From Dyadobacter soli (GTDB lineage Bacteria; Bacteroidota; Bacteroidia; Cytophagales; Spirosomataceae), in NCBI RefSeq assembly GCF_900101885.1, contig NZ_FNAN01000027.1, positions 45,216-109,215 on the forward strand: a DNA stretch of 64,000 bases, given 5' to 3'. The notes under the pieces are model-generated. The model was not told the origin of the DNA. It ran no database searches and was given only the letters and a program-made list of their open reading frames with translations. Shown here one piece after another: positions 27,584-36,930 of the stretch; position 1 is the first letter of the stretch; the number at the start of each line of letters is the position of its first letter. A program made the translations under genes and the position numbers.

Positions 27584-27808
27584 ATGAAAAGAATTTCCCT
27601 CATCCTCCTGACCTTGCTGGCCATTTGCGGCAACGCGTTCGCGCAGGCAGGCGATACCTCCGTCGAAATGGCCGACAAGCTCCGCGCCGACGGTAAAATA
27701 TGGGTCGTGGTGGCGGTAGTAGCCGTGATTTTCGCAGGATTGGCTGTGAATCTCTTCCGCATCGATTCTAAGTTGAAAAAGATTGAAAAAGACCTCAATA
27801 TCAAGTAA
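27584..27808 (+). CDS. ccmD: CcmD-like small membrane protein
   Basis: The 74-residue protein has an N-terminal signal-like segment (1-20), a short periplasmic part, one membrane helix (about 39-57) and a charged tail with coiled-coil character (IDSKLKKIEKDL). Position between ccmC and ccmE plus this topology identifies it as the Bacteroidota version of CcmD, which stabilises the CcmABC-CcmE complex. Sequence conservation in this family is weak, so the call rests mainly on context. Confidence 0.75.
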   Translation: MKRISLILLTLLAICGNAFAQAGDTSVEMADKLRADGKIWVVVAVVAVIFAGLAVNLFRIDSKLKKIEKDLNIK

Positions 27809-27813
27809 GCCCT

Positions 27814-28248
27814 ATGAAAAAGATACAGATATTCGGATTGGTGATCATCGCGGTTGCAATTGGTATTATCGTTTCAACTGCCGGCGATGCAAGTACTTAT
27901 GTCGATTTTACCAAAGCCAAAGAAATGGCTGCGGACGGCGATAACGAGAGCATTCACGTAGTAGGCAAGCTCAAAAAAGATCCGACAGGCCAGATCCTGG
28001 AAATGGAATACCGGCCGGAAATCGACCCTAACCTGTTCGTTTTCACATTGGTAGACAATAACAATGTAGAACAGAAGGTGGTCTATAAAAACACCAAACC
28101 GCAGGATTTCGACAAATCCGAGCAGGTAGTAGTAGTGGGTAAAATGCATGACGGCTCGTTTTCAGCCGAAAAGATCCTCATGAAATGCCCGTCGAAATAC
28201 GAAAACGGTAAAATGGAAACTACGGAACATACCGCGAAAGAATCATGA
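27814..28248 (+). CDS. ccmE: Heme chaperone CcmE, CxxxY type
   Basis: The 144-residue protein has one N-terminal membrane anchor (about 5-20) and a periplasmic OB-fold ending in LMKCPSKYE. Classical CcmE attaches heme through the His of an HxxxY motif; here the position is Cys125 with Tyr129, the CxxxY variant known from some archaea and sulfate reducers. It receives heme from CcmC and hands it to CcmF. Its end overlaps the ccmF start by 4 nt. Confidence 0.88.
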   Translation: MKKIQIFGLVIIAVAIGIIVSTAGDASTYVDFTKAKEMAADGDNESIHVVGKLKKDPTGQILEMEYRPEIDPNLFVFTLVDNNNVEQKVVYKNTKPQDFDKSEQVVVVGKMHDGSFSAEKILMKCPSKYENGKMETTEHTAKES

Positions 28249-30845
28249 TTCACAGTACGATCGGAAGTGCAGGTCACCTGCTGGTTATAGTCGCATTCGT
28301 ATCGGCCATTCTGGCGACGTTCGCTTATTTTAAAGCGGGTATCGCCGGCGGGACGGTGGAAGAGACGCAGAGTTGGAAAAAGTTTGCGCGGAGCGTCTTC
28401 TGGGTGCATCTGGCCGCGGTGATCGGCGTAGTGTTCTCGCTCTACTGGATCATCGGTAACCATTATTTTGAATACCATTACGCGTGGAAAAACTCCTCGC
28501 TCTCCTTGCCGACTGGCTACACGATTTCCAGCTTCTGGCAGGACCAGGAAGGTAGCTTCCTCCTCTGGATTTTCTGGAACGTGGTACTCGGCGCGACATT
28601 GATATTCACCAACCGCTCGTGGGAAGCGCCGGTAATGACCGTTTTTGCGTTGGTACAGGCATTCCTCACGTCTATGATTCTGGGTGTGGTAATCCCTGGT
28701 CTCGATCTGAAAATCGGTTCTACGCCATTCCTTTTGCTGAAAGAGGTAATGCCCGACCTGCCGGTTTACAAAATGGACCCGAATTTCATTCCGAAAGACG
28801 GTAACGGCCTCAACCCGCTGTTGCAGAACTACTGGATGGTGATCCACCCTCCTACCCTGTTCCTCGGCTTCGCAAGCACGCTCATCCCATTCTCGTTCGC
28901 GATCGCAGGACTCTGGACCCGACGCATTCAGGACTGGATACGACCTGCATTGCCGTGGTCGCTGTTTTCGGCGCTGGTTTTGGGTGTGGGTATTCTAATG
29001 GGCGCTTACTGGGCGTACGAAACGCTCAACTTCGGTAGCTACTGGAACTGGGACCCTGTCGAAAACTCTTCGTTTGTGCCCTGGCTGATTCTCGTAGCGG
29101 CCGTGCACGTGATGATCATCGGCAGAAGGAATGCAACCGCATTGAAAACATCGTTCATCCTTACGATCGCGACATTCATTCTGGTGCTTTACTCAACCTT
29201 CATGACCCGCAGCGGCGTGCTTGGTAATGCTTCCGTACACTCGTTTACGGATTTGGGTCTTTCCGGTCAGTTGCTCATCTACCTTTTCACATTCATGATC
29301 GTGTCAATCGGCTTGCTGGTGGCACGCTGGAAATCGCTGCCTAGCGACGAAGAGGAAGTATCTACCTACTCGCAGGAATTCTGGATTTTCATCGGTGCAA
29401 CGGTACTTTGCCTTTCCGGCTTCCAGATCATCGCTACTACCTCCATTCCGGTTTATAACAAAATCGCCGAAGCATTCGGTACCGTGCTCAACATGGCACT
29501 GCCTGCGGATCAGGTAGCGCATTATAACAAGTTCCAGCTCTGGTTCTTTGCATTGATCATCGTCCTCACGGGCGTAGGCCAGTATTTCTGGTGGAAAAAA
29601 ACCGGTAAAGGCAAGTTGCAGACATTGTACAACCCACTGCTGGTGGCATTGCTGATCAGCGCTGCGGTGATTACATTCAAGCAGGTGCGCGACATTCAGT
29701 ACATTGCATTGCTTACCACATCGATATTCGCGATCGTGGCGAACGGCAATATCCTGCTGAACATCATCCGTGGTAACTACAACCTTTCGGGCGGTGCTAT
29801 CACGCACATCGGCGTAGCGCTTATGTTGGTCGGTGTATTGTTCTCGTCGGCTTACACGAAAATCGTTTCGATCAACAACTCAGGTCTGATGATCTCCCGC
29901 AGCGAGGAATTTACAGCCAACGACAACAAGGAAAATAAAGAGAACATTACCCTCTGGCTCAACAAGCCGGAGAAAATGGGTGATTACATGCTCACCTGGC
30001 GCGACGTGCGCGTGGAGCCACGCCACATCCCGGGTTACATTCCGAAGAGTTGGGTTGATATCGTAGAAGGCGATTTCCACGCGGTGGCATTGCGCGACAT
30101 CGAGGTAAATGGCCAGAAGTACCATAAAAAGGGCGATACCCTCGAAATTTTCCCTGAAAACTTCTATTACGAAATCGAATACCGCGAGCCTTCGGGCAAG
30201 ATTTTCACCCTCTTCCCGCGCGTGCAGATCAACCCGCGGATGGGTGGCATCGTATCTTCCCCGGATATCCAGCGCAAGGTCGATAAGGATTTGTACACCT
30301 ACGTTTCCATGGTAACCAACCCTACCGCCGAGCCGGTTTGGTCCCAAAGCGAGAACTTTACGATCAACCTCCGCGACACATTCTTCGTGAATGACTACGT
30401 GGCCATTCTCGACAATGTAGTGCGTACCGAAGAAGTGGAAGGCATCAAACTCGGCCCGGGCGATGCGGCTGTGAAAGCGATCATCCGCGTGCTGGATAAG
30501 GACAAAGAGTTCGTGGTAACGCCATCATTCGTGATCCGCGACCGCCTGGTGGCGCGCAAGCCGGAAGTAAGCAACGAGCTGGGCATGCGCATTCAGTTCA
30601 ACGAGATCAATCCGCAGACGGGCCAGTTCACATTCGGTGTGAACACGACCCAGCGCGATTTCATCGTCATGAAAGCGACCGAAAAGCCATTAATCAACAT
30701 TCTCTGGCTCGGTACATTCGTGCTGATCATCGGTTTTGTGATGGCTACCGTCCGCCGTTTCAGGGATTTTGTCAAAATGCGTAACAAAGAAAACGCGGCT
30801 ACGGAACCTAAGGCCAAGGTTAAGCCAAAGGTACAGGCGGCATAA
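28245..30845 (+). CDS. ccmF: Cytochrome c heme lyase CcmF
   Basis: The 866-residue protein has about 15 membrane segments and the WWD-type heme-binding motif YWNWDPVENSSFVPW beginning near residue 266. His residues in neighbouring loops (HPPTLFLG before it) would bind heme. The long region from about residue 540 to 800 is a large extracytoplasmic insertion before the last helix, as in Bacteroidota CcmF. It ligates heme to apocytochromes c. It is the last gene of the operon, followed by a strong terminator. Confidence 0.93.
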   Translation: MIHSTIGSAGHLLVIVAFVSAILATFAYFKAGIAGGTVEETQSWKKFARSVFWVHLAAVIGVVFSLYWIIGNHYFEYHYAWKNSSLSLPTGYTISSFWQDQEGSFLLWIFWNVVLGATLIFTNRSWEAPVMTVFALVQAFLTSMILGVVIPGLDLKIGSTPFLLLKEVMPDLPVYKMDPNFIPKDGNGLNPLLQNYWMVIHPPTLFLGFASTLIPFSFAIAGLWTRRIQDWIRPALPWSLFSALVLGVGILMGAYWAYETLNFGSYWNWDPVENSSFVPWLILVAAVHVMIIGRRNATALKTSFILTIATFILVLYSTFMTRSGVLGNASVHSFTDLGLSGQLLIYLFTFMIVSIGLLVARWKSLPSDEEEVSTYSQEFWIFIGATVLCLSGFQIIATTSIPVYNKIAEAFGTVLNMALPADQVAHYNKFQLWFFALIIVLTGVGQYFWWKKTGKGKLQTLYNPLLVALLISAAVITFKQVRDIQYIALLTTSIFAIVANGNILLNIIRGNYNLSGGAITHIGVALMLVGVLFSSAYTKIVSINNSGLMISRSEEFTANDNKENKENITLWLNKPEKMGDYMLTWRDVRVEPRHIPGYIPKSWVDIVEGDFHAVALRDIEVNGQKYHKKGDTLEIFPENFYYEIEYREPSGKIFTLFPRVQINPRMGGIVSSPDIQRKVDKDLYTYVSMVTNPTAEPVWSQSENFTINLRDTFFVNDYVAILDNVVRTEEVEGIKLGPGDAAVKAIIRVLDKDKEFVVTPSFVIRDRLVARKPEVSNELGMRIQFNEINPQTGQFTFGVNTTQRDFIVMKATEKPLINILWLGTFVLIIGFVMATVRRFRDFVKMRNKENAATEPKAKVKPKVQAA

Positions 30846-30872
30846 ACAGTTCCTTTTAAAATACATTACAAT

Positions 30873-30911
30873 CCGGCCCGGCTGCATTCCAGTCGGGCCG
30901 GTTGTTTTTTA
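30873..30911 (+). terminator. Terminator of the ccm operon
   Basis: CCGGCCCG (30873-30880) and CGGGCCGG (30894-30901) form a perfect 8-bp GC stem with a 13-nt loop, followed by TTGTTTTTT. Confidence 0.9.
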
Positions 30912-31008
30912 TACCAGAAAGTAAGTAAACCTGCCTCTCACTAAAGGTTTATTTGAGTTGCGTATATAGCCGGATAGTTTTGAGGAACTCAATCGACCTC
31001 AATACATT

Positions 31009-32388
31009 ATGGACAAGCCGCAACAAACCTCCCGGCGTGAATTTCTGCGCCAATCCGCCCTGCTAGCAGGTGCCTCCCTCATCTCCACCCGCTCCTTCGG
31101 AAGCATTTACATTGGCAAACAGACCCGCGTGATCGTGATCGGCGCCGGGTTCGCCGGGTTGGCCGCTGCTTATGCCCTCAAACAGAAAAGTGTGGACGTG
31201 ACAGTACTTGAATCGCGCAACCGCATTGGCGGCCGGGTATTTTCCCACACCATCGATCCCAAAGAAAACCTCGTGGTAGAGCTCGGCGCCGAATGGGTAG
31301 GCAACTCCCACGAGCGCGTGCGTGCATTGTGCGAGCAGTTTAAGATACCATTGCTGAACAACCAGTTTGACACCCATTTGATTTACCAAAATCAATATAC
31401 CAAAGCCAATGCCTGGGATTTTTCGGATAACTGGAAGACGAAAATGAAGACATTGCTGGAAGGTTACAAGACGCTGGACGAAAAGCAGAAAGTGGAGCTC
31501 GACAGCATCGACTGGTGGCGCTATCTGGTCAACAATGGCTGTGAGGGCAAAGACCTCATCTTCCGCGAGCTCCTCGACAGTACCGATTTCGGCGAAAGTA
31601 TCCGGCATGTATCCGCCTACATCGCACTGGCGACATTCGCCGAAAGCAGCGAGAAAAACGAAATGGACCTAAAAATGCAGGGCGGCAACTCGATGCTCGC
31701 GAAGAAATTCGCGGAAGGAATCGGTGAAGGCAGCATTCTCACCGGCCACGCCGTCAAACGCATCGAGCAAAAGGGTTCGGTAAAAGTGACCTGCGAAAAC
31801 GGCAAAACTTTTGAGGCCGACAAGATCATCTGCGCCATTCCTACATTCGCCATCCGGAACATTCAATGGGAACCGGGACTTCCAACCGAGAAAATACAGG
31901 CTATCAACGAGCTCCAATACGCCCGCATCAACAAGAATGCGATTTTGTTCAAAAAGCGTTTCTGGAACGACGAGAGCTTCGACCTTATTACCGACCAGAC
32001 GCCCCATTACTTTTATCACGCCACCAAAAACCAGCCGTCGCAAAAAGGCGTATTGATTTCCTACACGATCGGCGAAAAGGCCGAACTCATCTCCGCCCAA
32101 AACGACGAATGGCGGAAACAAATGCTCGGGCAAACGCTTAGTCCCTATTTCCCGAAAGCCAAAAAACTCATCGAATCCCAGGCTAATTACTACTGGGGAA
32201 CGGATAAGATTTCGCAGGGCGCCTACGCCATGTACGGCCTCAACCAATGGTATACCACGCGCCCTGCTTTGCAAAAACCATTTCTGCACACCTCTTTCGC
32301 CGGCGAGCACCTGGCCGACTGGCAGGGCTTCATGGAAGGCGCGGTAATCACGGGCGAACTCGCGGCCGCGGAGATCATGGCCGTTTAA
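31009..32388 (+). CDS. Tat-exported flavin monoamine oxidase family protein
   Basis: The 459-residue protein begins with a twin-arginine signal (SRREFLRQSA, Arg9-Arg10, hydrophobic to about residue 28), so it is exported folded with its FAD. VIVIGAGFAG (Gly45, Gly47, Gly50) is the dinucleotide-binding motif; ESRNRIGGRVFSH is the second flavin motif of amine oxidases. The C-terminal motif AGEHLADWQGFMEGAV closes the FAD site. It would oxidise a primary or secondary amine in the periplasm, releasing aldehyde, ammonia and peroxide. Substrate unknown. It stands alone. Confidence 0.88.
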   Translation: MDKPQQTSRREFLRQSALLAGASLISTRSFGSIYIGKQTRVIVIGAGFAGLAAAYALKQKSVDVTVLESRNRIGGRVFSHTIDPKENLVVELGAEWVGNSHERVRALCEQFKIPLLNNQFDTHLIYQNQYTKANAWDFSDNWKTKMKTLLEGYKTLDEKQKVELDSIDWWRYLVNNGCEGKDLIFRELLDSTDFGESIRHVSAYIALATFAESSEKNEMDLKMQGGNSMLAKKFAEGIGEGSILTGHAVKRIEQKGSVKVTCENGKTFEADKIICAIPTFAIRNIQWEPGLPTEKIQAINELQYARINKNAILFKKRFWNDESFDLITDQTPHYFYHATKNQPSQKGVLISYTIGEKAELISAQNDEWRKQMLGQTLSPYFPKAKKLIESQANYYWGTDKISQGAYAMYGLNQWYTTRPALQKPFLHTSFAGEHLADWQGFMEGAVITGELAAAEIMAV

Positions 32389-32468
32389 AGCGGCAGCAGG
32401 GTACGGAAAAAACACGACAACAGGCAAAAGCTTTGATCAACTTCCTGCATTCCAAGCCGGTTGATATG

Positions 32469-32476
32469 TATCTTTG
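32469..32476 (+). promoter_or_regulatory. Candidate -7 box upstream of the DUF3817 gene
   Basis: TATCTTTG is an exact TAnnTTTG match 35 nt before the ATG at 32511. No clear -33 element. Confidence 0.4.
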
Positions 32477-32510
32477 CCGTTAAATGTAATTTTCCGTATC
32501 CTGACTCATT

Positions 32511-32810
32511 ATGGTTTCCGAACTGATCAAATCGGCATTAGGCCGCCTGCGTATCATCGCATTTCTTGAAGGCATTTCCTATCTCGTACTCTTGGGCATC
32601 GCAATGCCCCTCAAATATCTCGTGGGCATTCCGCAAGCTGTTCGCGTCGTCGGTATGGCACACGGCATATTGTTCGTCCTTTTTGTGCTTTTGCTTATCC
32701 AGGTTGCTACCGAAAAAAGCTGGTCGTTCAAAAAGTCAGCCTTATCGTTCATTTCTTCGCTGATACCTTTCGGGACTTTCTATGCAGATTCCCGCTGGTT
32801 CAGAAATTGA
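32511..32810 (+). CDS. DUF3817 family small membrane protein
   Basis: The 99-residue protein has three membrane segments and the DUF3817 pattern: RLRIIAFLEGISYLVLLGIAMPLKY, a VGMAHGILF second helix and a C-terminal PFGTFYADSRWFR. The family is widespread in bacteria and its function is not known. It is separated by 33 nt from the DUF5916 gene on the same strand, so they may be cotranscribed. Confidence 0.85.
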   Translation: MVSELIKSALGRLRIIAFLEGISYLVLLGIAMPLKYLVGIPQAVRVVGMAHGILFVLFVLLLIQVATEKSWSFKKSALSFISSLIPFGTFYADSRWFRN

Positions 32811-32843
32811 GTTTTCCTGAACTTTTATATTCCTAAACACCCC

Positions 32844-35030
32844 TTGAACCAAGTGCTACGTACCTTTATCCTAACCCCTTTCATTTTCTGTTTCATCATT
32901 TTTCAAAGCATTGCCCAGAAACCGAACGAAAACTATCAGTACCACATCCATTCCGCCACTTCACCTGTCAAAATCGATGGCGTAGCCGACGATCCCGCGT
33001 GGGCGGCGGCCGAAACGGCGAAGGACTTTTTCATGATCACGCCCATGGATACGAGCTTTTCCAGGGCGCTGACGGACGTGAAATTGTGTTACGACAAACA
33101 CAACCTTTACATCCTGGTTGTCAACTACAAACCCATCAACGGCTCGCTGATCGTGGAATCGCTGAAACGCGATTTTGCATTTGGGAAGAATGACAACTTC
33201 CTGCTTTTCATGGATACCTTCGACGACAAAACCAACGGTTTTTCATTCGGTGCCAATGCGGCTGGCGCACCCTGGGACGGCCAGCAGGGCGACGGCGGTA
33301 CGGTTGACCTTAGTTGGGACAACAAATGGGTGAGTTCCGTGAAGAATGAGGATGATAAATGGGTGTGGGAAGCAGCTATTCCGTTTAAAAGCATTCGCTA
33401 TAAGCCCGGTATCACACGCTGGGGGATCAATTTCAGCCGCCAGGACCTTACTATCTCCGAAAAATCGTCGTGGGCGCCCGTGCCGCGCCAGTTCCCGTCC
33501 GCGTCGCTCGCCTATACGGGCGTGCTCGTGTGGGACACACCTCCGCCCACGCCCGGCCCGAACATTTCCGTGATCCCTTACGCGGCGATGCGCATGACCA
33601 AGGACCACCAGAATGATATTGCTACCAAATACAAACCCACCATCGGCGGTGACGTCAAAATAGGGCTTACCCCTTCGCTGAACCTCGATTTGACCGTCAA
33701 CCCGGATTTCTCGCAGGTGGATGTGGATGTGCAGCAGACGAATCTCGACCGTTTCGAACTCTTTTTCCCGGAGCGCCGGCAGTTCTTCCTCGAAAACGCC
33801 GATCTTTTTGCCAACTTCGGGTACGCTACCATTCGCCCTTTTTTCTCGCGGCGCATCGGTTTGGGCGTCCCGATCCAGTTTGGCGCGAGGATGAGCGGTA
33901 AAATCAATAAAAACTGGCGCATTGGTGTGCTGGACGTGCAAACCGGCTCCAACGATACGCTTACGCCGCATAACAACTACGCCGTGTTCGCATTGCAGCG
34001 GCAAGTGCTGGCGCGCTCCAATGTGCGTTTCATTTTTGTCAATAAAGATGCGACCAATTACACGCTCGAACGGCATTCGGCGACGAACCGCTACAACCGG
34101 AACGTCGGTGCGGAGTTCAACCTGGCGAGCGCGAAGAATCTCTGGACAGGCAAAGTAATGGTCCTGAAATCCTTTACACCGGGCAAGTCATCCGACGATT
34201 TCACCCATGCCGCCGATTTGAAATTCACCAAGGCAAACCTGATATGGCAATGGCAGCATGAGTATGTGGGAAAAAATTACAATGCAGAAGTGGGTTATGT
34301 GCCCAATGCAGTGCGAAATGGCTATTACAAGATCAGTCCCAATGTAGCCTACCTGTTTTTCATTAAACACCCGAAAATCATCAGCCACGGGCCGAAACTC
34401 GTGAACAATACTTACTGGGACAAAAAGTTCGATATGAGCGACCGCGAATTCATTTTGTCCTACAATGTCAACTTCATCAACCGGGCGACGGTATCCCTGT
34501 GGGGTTCGAGCAATTACGTGCGCCTGCTGCGCCCGTTTGACCCTACCAACCTCGGCGGCGCCACGTTGGCAACCGGTACTGAGCATAACTGGAAAGCCGT
34601 CGGTTTCGACATTGTTTCCGGCCCGCAGAACCGGCTTACCTACCTCGCATCAGGTATTTTGGGTGGCTATTATCAGAATGGCAAGCGCAACAACCTCAAA
34701 GCGGAACTTGGTTACCGTGTGCAGCCTTACGTCGCCATTACGATGGCCGGTAACTACAACGATATCCGCCTGCCCGAACCGTGGAAACGCACCCAGCTCT
34801 GGCTCGTGGGCCCGCGCGTGGACGTGACATTCACCAACAGCCTGTTTTTCACAACATTCATGCAGTACAACAATCAGGCTGACAATATCAACCTGAATGC
34901 CCGTCTGCAATGGCGCTATAAGCCCGCTTCCGATCTTTTTATCGTCTATACCGACAATTATCTTCCGGAAAACTTTAAGGTCAAAAACCGGGCGATCGTG
35001 CTGAAATTCACCTACTGGTGGAATCTCTAA
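32844..35030 (+). CDS. DUF5916 outer-membrane protein with N-terminal CBM9-like domain
   Basis: The 728-residue protein starts at TTG 32844, followed by a clear signal peptide (hydrophobic 7-22, cleavage near SIAQ). Residues about 30-220 resemble the family 9 carbohydrate-binding fold (KIDGVADDPAW, then VKLCYDKHNLYILV). From about 225 the DUF5916 region shows the family signature NPDFSQVDVD...FFPERRQFFLENADLF. The remaining ~400 residues look like a beta-barrel, ending in KFTYWW. The family is common in Bacteroidota; surface binding or transport is inferred, not shown. The stop shares bases with the stop of the convergent LRR gene. Confidence 0.8.
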   Translation: MNQVLRTFILTPFIFCFIIFQSIAQKPNENYQYHIHSATSPVKIDGVADDPAWAAAETAKDFFMITPMDTSFSRALTDVKLCYDKHNLYILVVNYKPINGSLIVESLKRDFAFGKNDNFLLFMDTFDDKTNGFSFGANAAGAPWDGQQGDGGTVDLSWDNKWVSSVKNEDDKWVWEAAIPFKSIRYKPGITRWGINFSRQDLTISEKSSWAPVPRQFPSASLAYTGVLVWDTPPPTPGPNISVIPYAAMRMTKDHQNDIATKYKPTIGGDVKIGLTPSLNLDLTVNPDFSQVDVDVQQTNLDRFELFFPERRQFFLENADLFANFGYATIRPFFSRRIGLGVPIQFGARMSGKINKNWRIGVLDVQTGSNDTLTPHNNYAVFALQRQVLARSNVRFIFVNKDATNYTLERHSATNRYNRNVGAEFNLASAKNLWTGKVMVLKSFTPGKSSDDFTHAADLKFTKANLIWQWQHEYVGKNYNAEVGYVPNAVRNGYYKISPNVAYLFFIKHPKIISHGPKLVNNTYWDKKFDMSDREFILSYNVNFINRATVSLWGSSNYVRLLRPFDPTNLGGATLATGTEHNWKAVGFDIVSGPQNRLTYLASGILGGYYQNGKRNNLKAELGYRVQPYVAITMAGNYNDIRLPEPWKRTQLWLVGPRVDVTFTNSLFFTTFMQYNNQADNINLNARLQWRYKPASDLFIVYTDNYLPENFKVKNRAIVLKFTYWWNL

Positions 35031-36436
35031 TAAAACACTTCGATATTCTTTTGTTTGAGCTGGCTCAACTGCTCGCTGTATTTACGCTCGGCATCCTGTC
35101 CCAAAAACGGGTTGCCGCGTAAATGCAGCTTGTCGAGCTTGCGGATCTGCAAAAGCTGCACGGGAAAGTCAGGGAAGTTGTTCCCCGATAAATCCAGCTC
35201 CTGCAAATTGGTGAATGCTACGAGCTGCGATGGGAATGTAGTCAGCCAGTTGTAGCCGAGATCGACAATCCGCAACTCTTTCATACGCGTGATGCGATCG
35301 GGCAGCTTGCTCAAATGGTTATGATGCGCGTAGAGCGTGTGCACACGTTTCAGCTTATCAATGCGCTTCGGCAATTCGGTGATATTGTTGTGCGAAACTG
35401 CAAAATGCGTCAGGCGTTTCAGTTTTGTAATCGATTTCGGCAGGGCTTCGAGTTTGTTATAATAAACATCCAAAACTTCCAGACGACGCATCTTGCCGAT
35501 GCCTTTGGGTAACGCGGTGAGTTCGGCTTTGTAAAAATTGATGTCCTTCACGGGTTTCAGTTTCCGAAAACTGGCATTGGTCAGGCCGGTCATCCGGTTG
35601 TTACCTAGCCACAGCGTTTCCAGTTTTTTGCAGCTGCGTGCCGCTCGCGGAATGTTGGTAATGAGGTTGCTTTGCAGGTTAAGGAGTTGCAGTGATTTGT
35701 TTTTACCAATGCGGATGCTGTTATCCCGCAGTATATTTTTGCTCAGATCAAGGTATCGCAATTTAGGCAGACGTGCCATATCGAGATCGATGGATTCGAT
35801 ATCGTTGTCGGACAAAAACAGTTCCTCCAAATTAGGGAAGCGGTATATTACTTGCGGAAGGGTCGTGAGCAAATTTTGCGCAAGGCCAAGCGTCTTCACT
35901 TTTAAACTGTCTTTGGTAGCCAATGCCTCGGCCAGGCCATTTACCACACTATCCTTCTTTGTATGCGGCTTGGTAATCGCCCGGGTATAAAAGCTTACAT
36001 ACACTTCCATGGACATTTGGGAACCGACGGTCCTCCGCGAGACGAAATCCGCGAGATGCGGCGCAATTCGAGTGGAAATAATCGCTGCCAGCGAGTCGGC
36101 CACGGAGGTATCTTCTTTCTGCTTACCGTCTGCAACACGGAAACCACGTGTGACGGTCAACATCAGGTAGTCAATCTTTCCTTCTGCATTCAGGCAAAGC
36201 GTGTTCCAGATCGTATAGTCCTTGAACTTATCCGTTTGAAGGACCTGTTCGTAAGCCTTTTCAAATTTCGTCTGCACGCTATGCGGCTTTTCTCGCACCT
36301 GCCCTTCGATAGTGGGGTATTCCCTTTCAAGCTTCCGGGCGAGCTCTTTGGAAACATCTTTTTGCACTAACACAACCGGCTGGGCCAACAAGTTAAGGCC
36401 CGTAACAACAAGAAAAACAGTTAGGAATATTTTCAT
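35027..36436 (-). CDS. Exported leucine-rich-repeat protein
   Basis: I use the ATG at 36436 (MKIFLTVFLVV), which starts a signal peptide ending near LAQ; the product is 469 residues. Residues about 25-175 are a helical/mixed domain without recognised motifs. From about 190 to 460 there are some eleven leucine-rich repeats of the LxxLxLxxNxLxxLP bacterial type, which stack into a solenoid for protein binding. The upstream flank carries a very large palindromic element. Role unknown; an envelope adaptor or scaffold is plausible. It overlaps the convergent DUF5916 gene by 4 nt. Confidence 0.8.
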   Translation of the reverse strand: MKIFLTVFLVVTGLNLLAQPVVLVQKDVSKELARKLEREYPTIEGQVREKPHSVQTKFEKAYEQVLQTDKFKDYTIWNTLCLNAEGKIDYLMLTVTRGFRVADGKQKEDTSVADSLAAIISTRIAPHLADFVSRRTVGSQMSMEVYVSFYTRAITKPHTKKDSVVNGLAEALATKDSLKVKTLGLAQNLLTTLPQVIYRFPNLEELFLSDNDIESIDLDMARLPKLRYLDLSKNILRDNSIRIGKNKSLQLLNLQSNLITNIPRAARSCKKLETLWLGNNRMTGLTNASFRKLKPVKDINFYKAELTALPKGIGKMRRLEVLDVYYNKLEALPKSITKLKRLTHFAVSHNNITELPKRIDKLKRVHTLYAHHNHLSKLPDRITRMKELRIVDLGYNWLTTFPSQLVAFTNLQELDLSGNNFPDFPVQLLQIRKLDKLHLRGNPFLGQDAERKYSEQLSQLKQKNIEVFY

Positions 36437-36527
36437 GACAGGCAGTATTAAGTGAATACACAAACATAACTAAAAGGCTAGTTATATTATTATACTTACT
36501 TATATATTTTCTATCCGAGGTAATTTT

Positions 36528-36930
36528 GAATGATTGAATGATTGAATGATTGAATGATTGAATGAGTGAATTTTCAATGAGTGAATTAGCCGCCGTGGCA
36601 CGGGGAATGTGTGGGGACTTGTATGAGATAAATGCCGTTGGGCATGTAATATTGGTAGCAAATCGTCGCAAATGAGGTTCAAATGCCGTCAGGCATGTAA
36701 CAACAATGCTCCTGCGGTCATTATTGTTGTTGCATCCCTGACGGGATTTTGAAAACACACGGCCATCATTTGCTACCGATATTACATTGCTACGCGATTA
36801 AATCATCCCCCGTTCCACGGCCGCCTATTCAATCATTCAATCATTCGGTCATTCAAAATTATTCACACATTCCCCGTTCCACGGCGGCTCATTCACACAT
36901 TCACACATTCACTCATTCCACGGCGGCTCA
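36528..36930. repeat. Nested ~400-bp palindromic element with octamer ends
   Basis: The 494-base gap between the LRR start and the polyprenyl synthase end is filled by nested inverted repeats. At the left are four tandem GATTGAAT-type octamers (36530-36562) and at the right matching ATTCAATC and CACACATT units. Inside lie paired arms around GCCGCCGTGG and CCACGGCGGC (left about 36562-36611, right about 36865-36912), then 36644-36663 with 36768-36787 (20 nt, one mismatch), then 36681-36707 with 36723-36749 (24 of 27 pair). The last pair contains GCCGTCAGGCAT, similar to REP-like motifs. I see no gene in it. Confidence 0.8.

Noticed and set aside
28083..28847. Long open frame on the minus strand opposite ccmE/ccmF
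   Set aside because: It is fully antisense to well-supported genes and rich in His/Arg, as expected from a shadow frame.
36528..36562. Tandem octamers considered as a CRISPR array
   Set aside because: Repeat units are 8 nt with no spacers and no cas genes nearby.
36670..36690. GGTTCAAATGCC resembling a tRNA T-arm
   Set aside because: No acceptor, D or anticodon arms fit around it; it is part of the nested palindrome.
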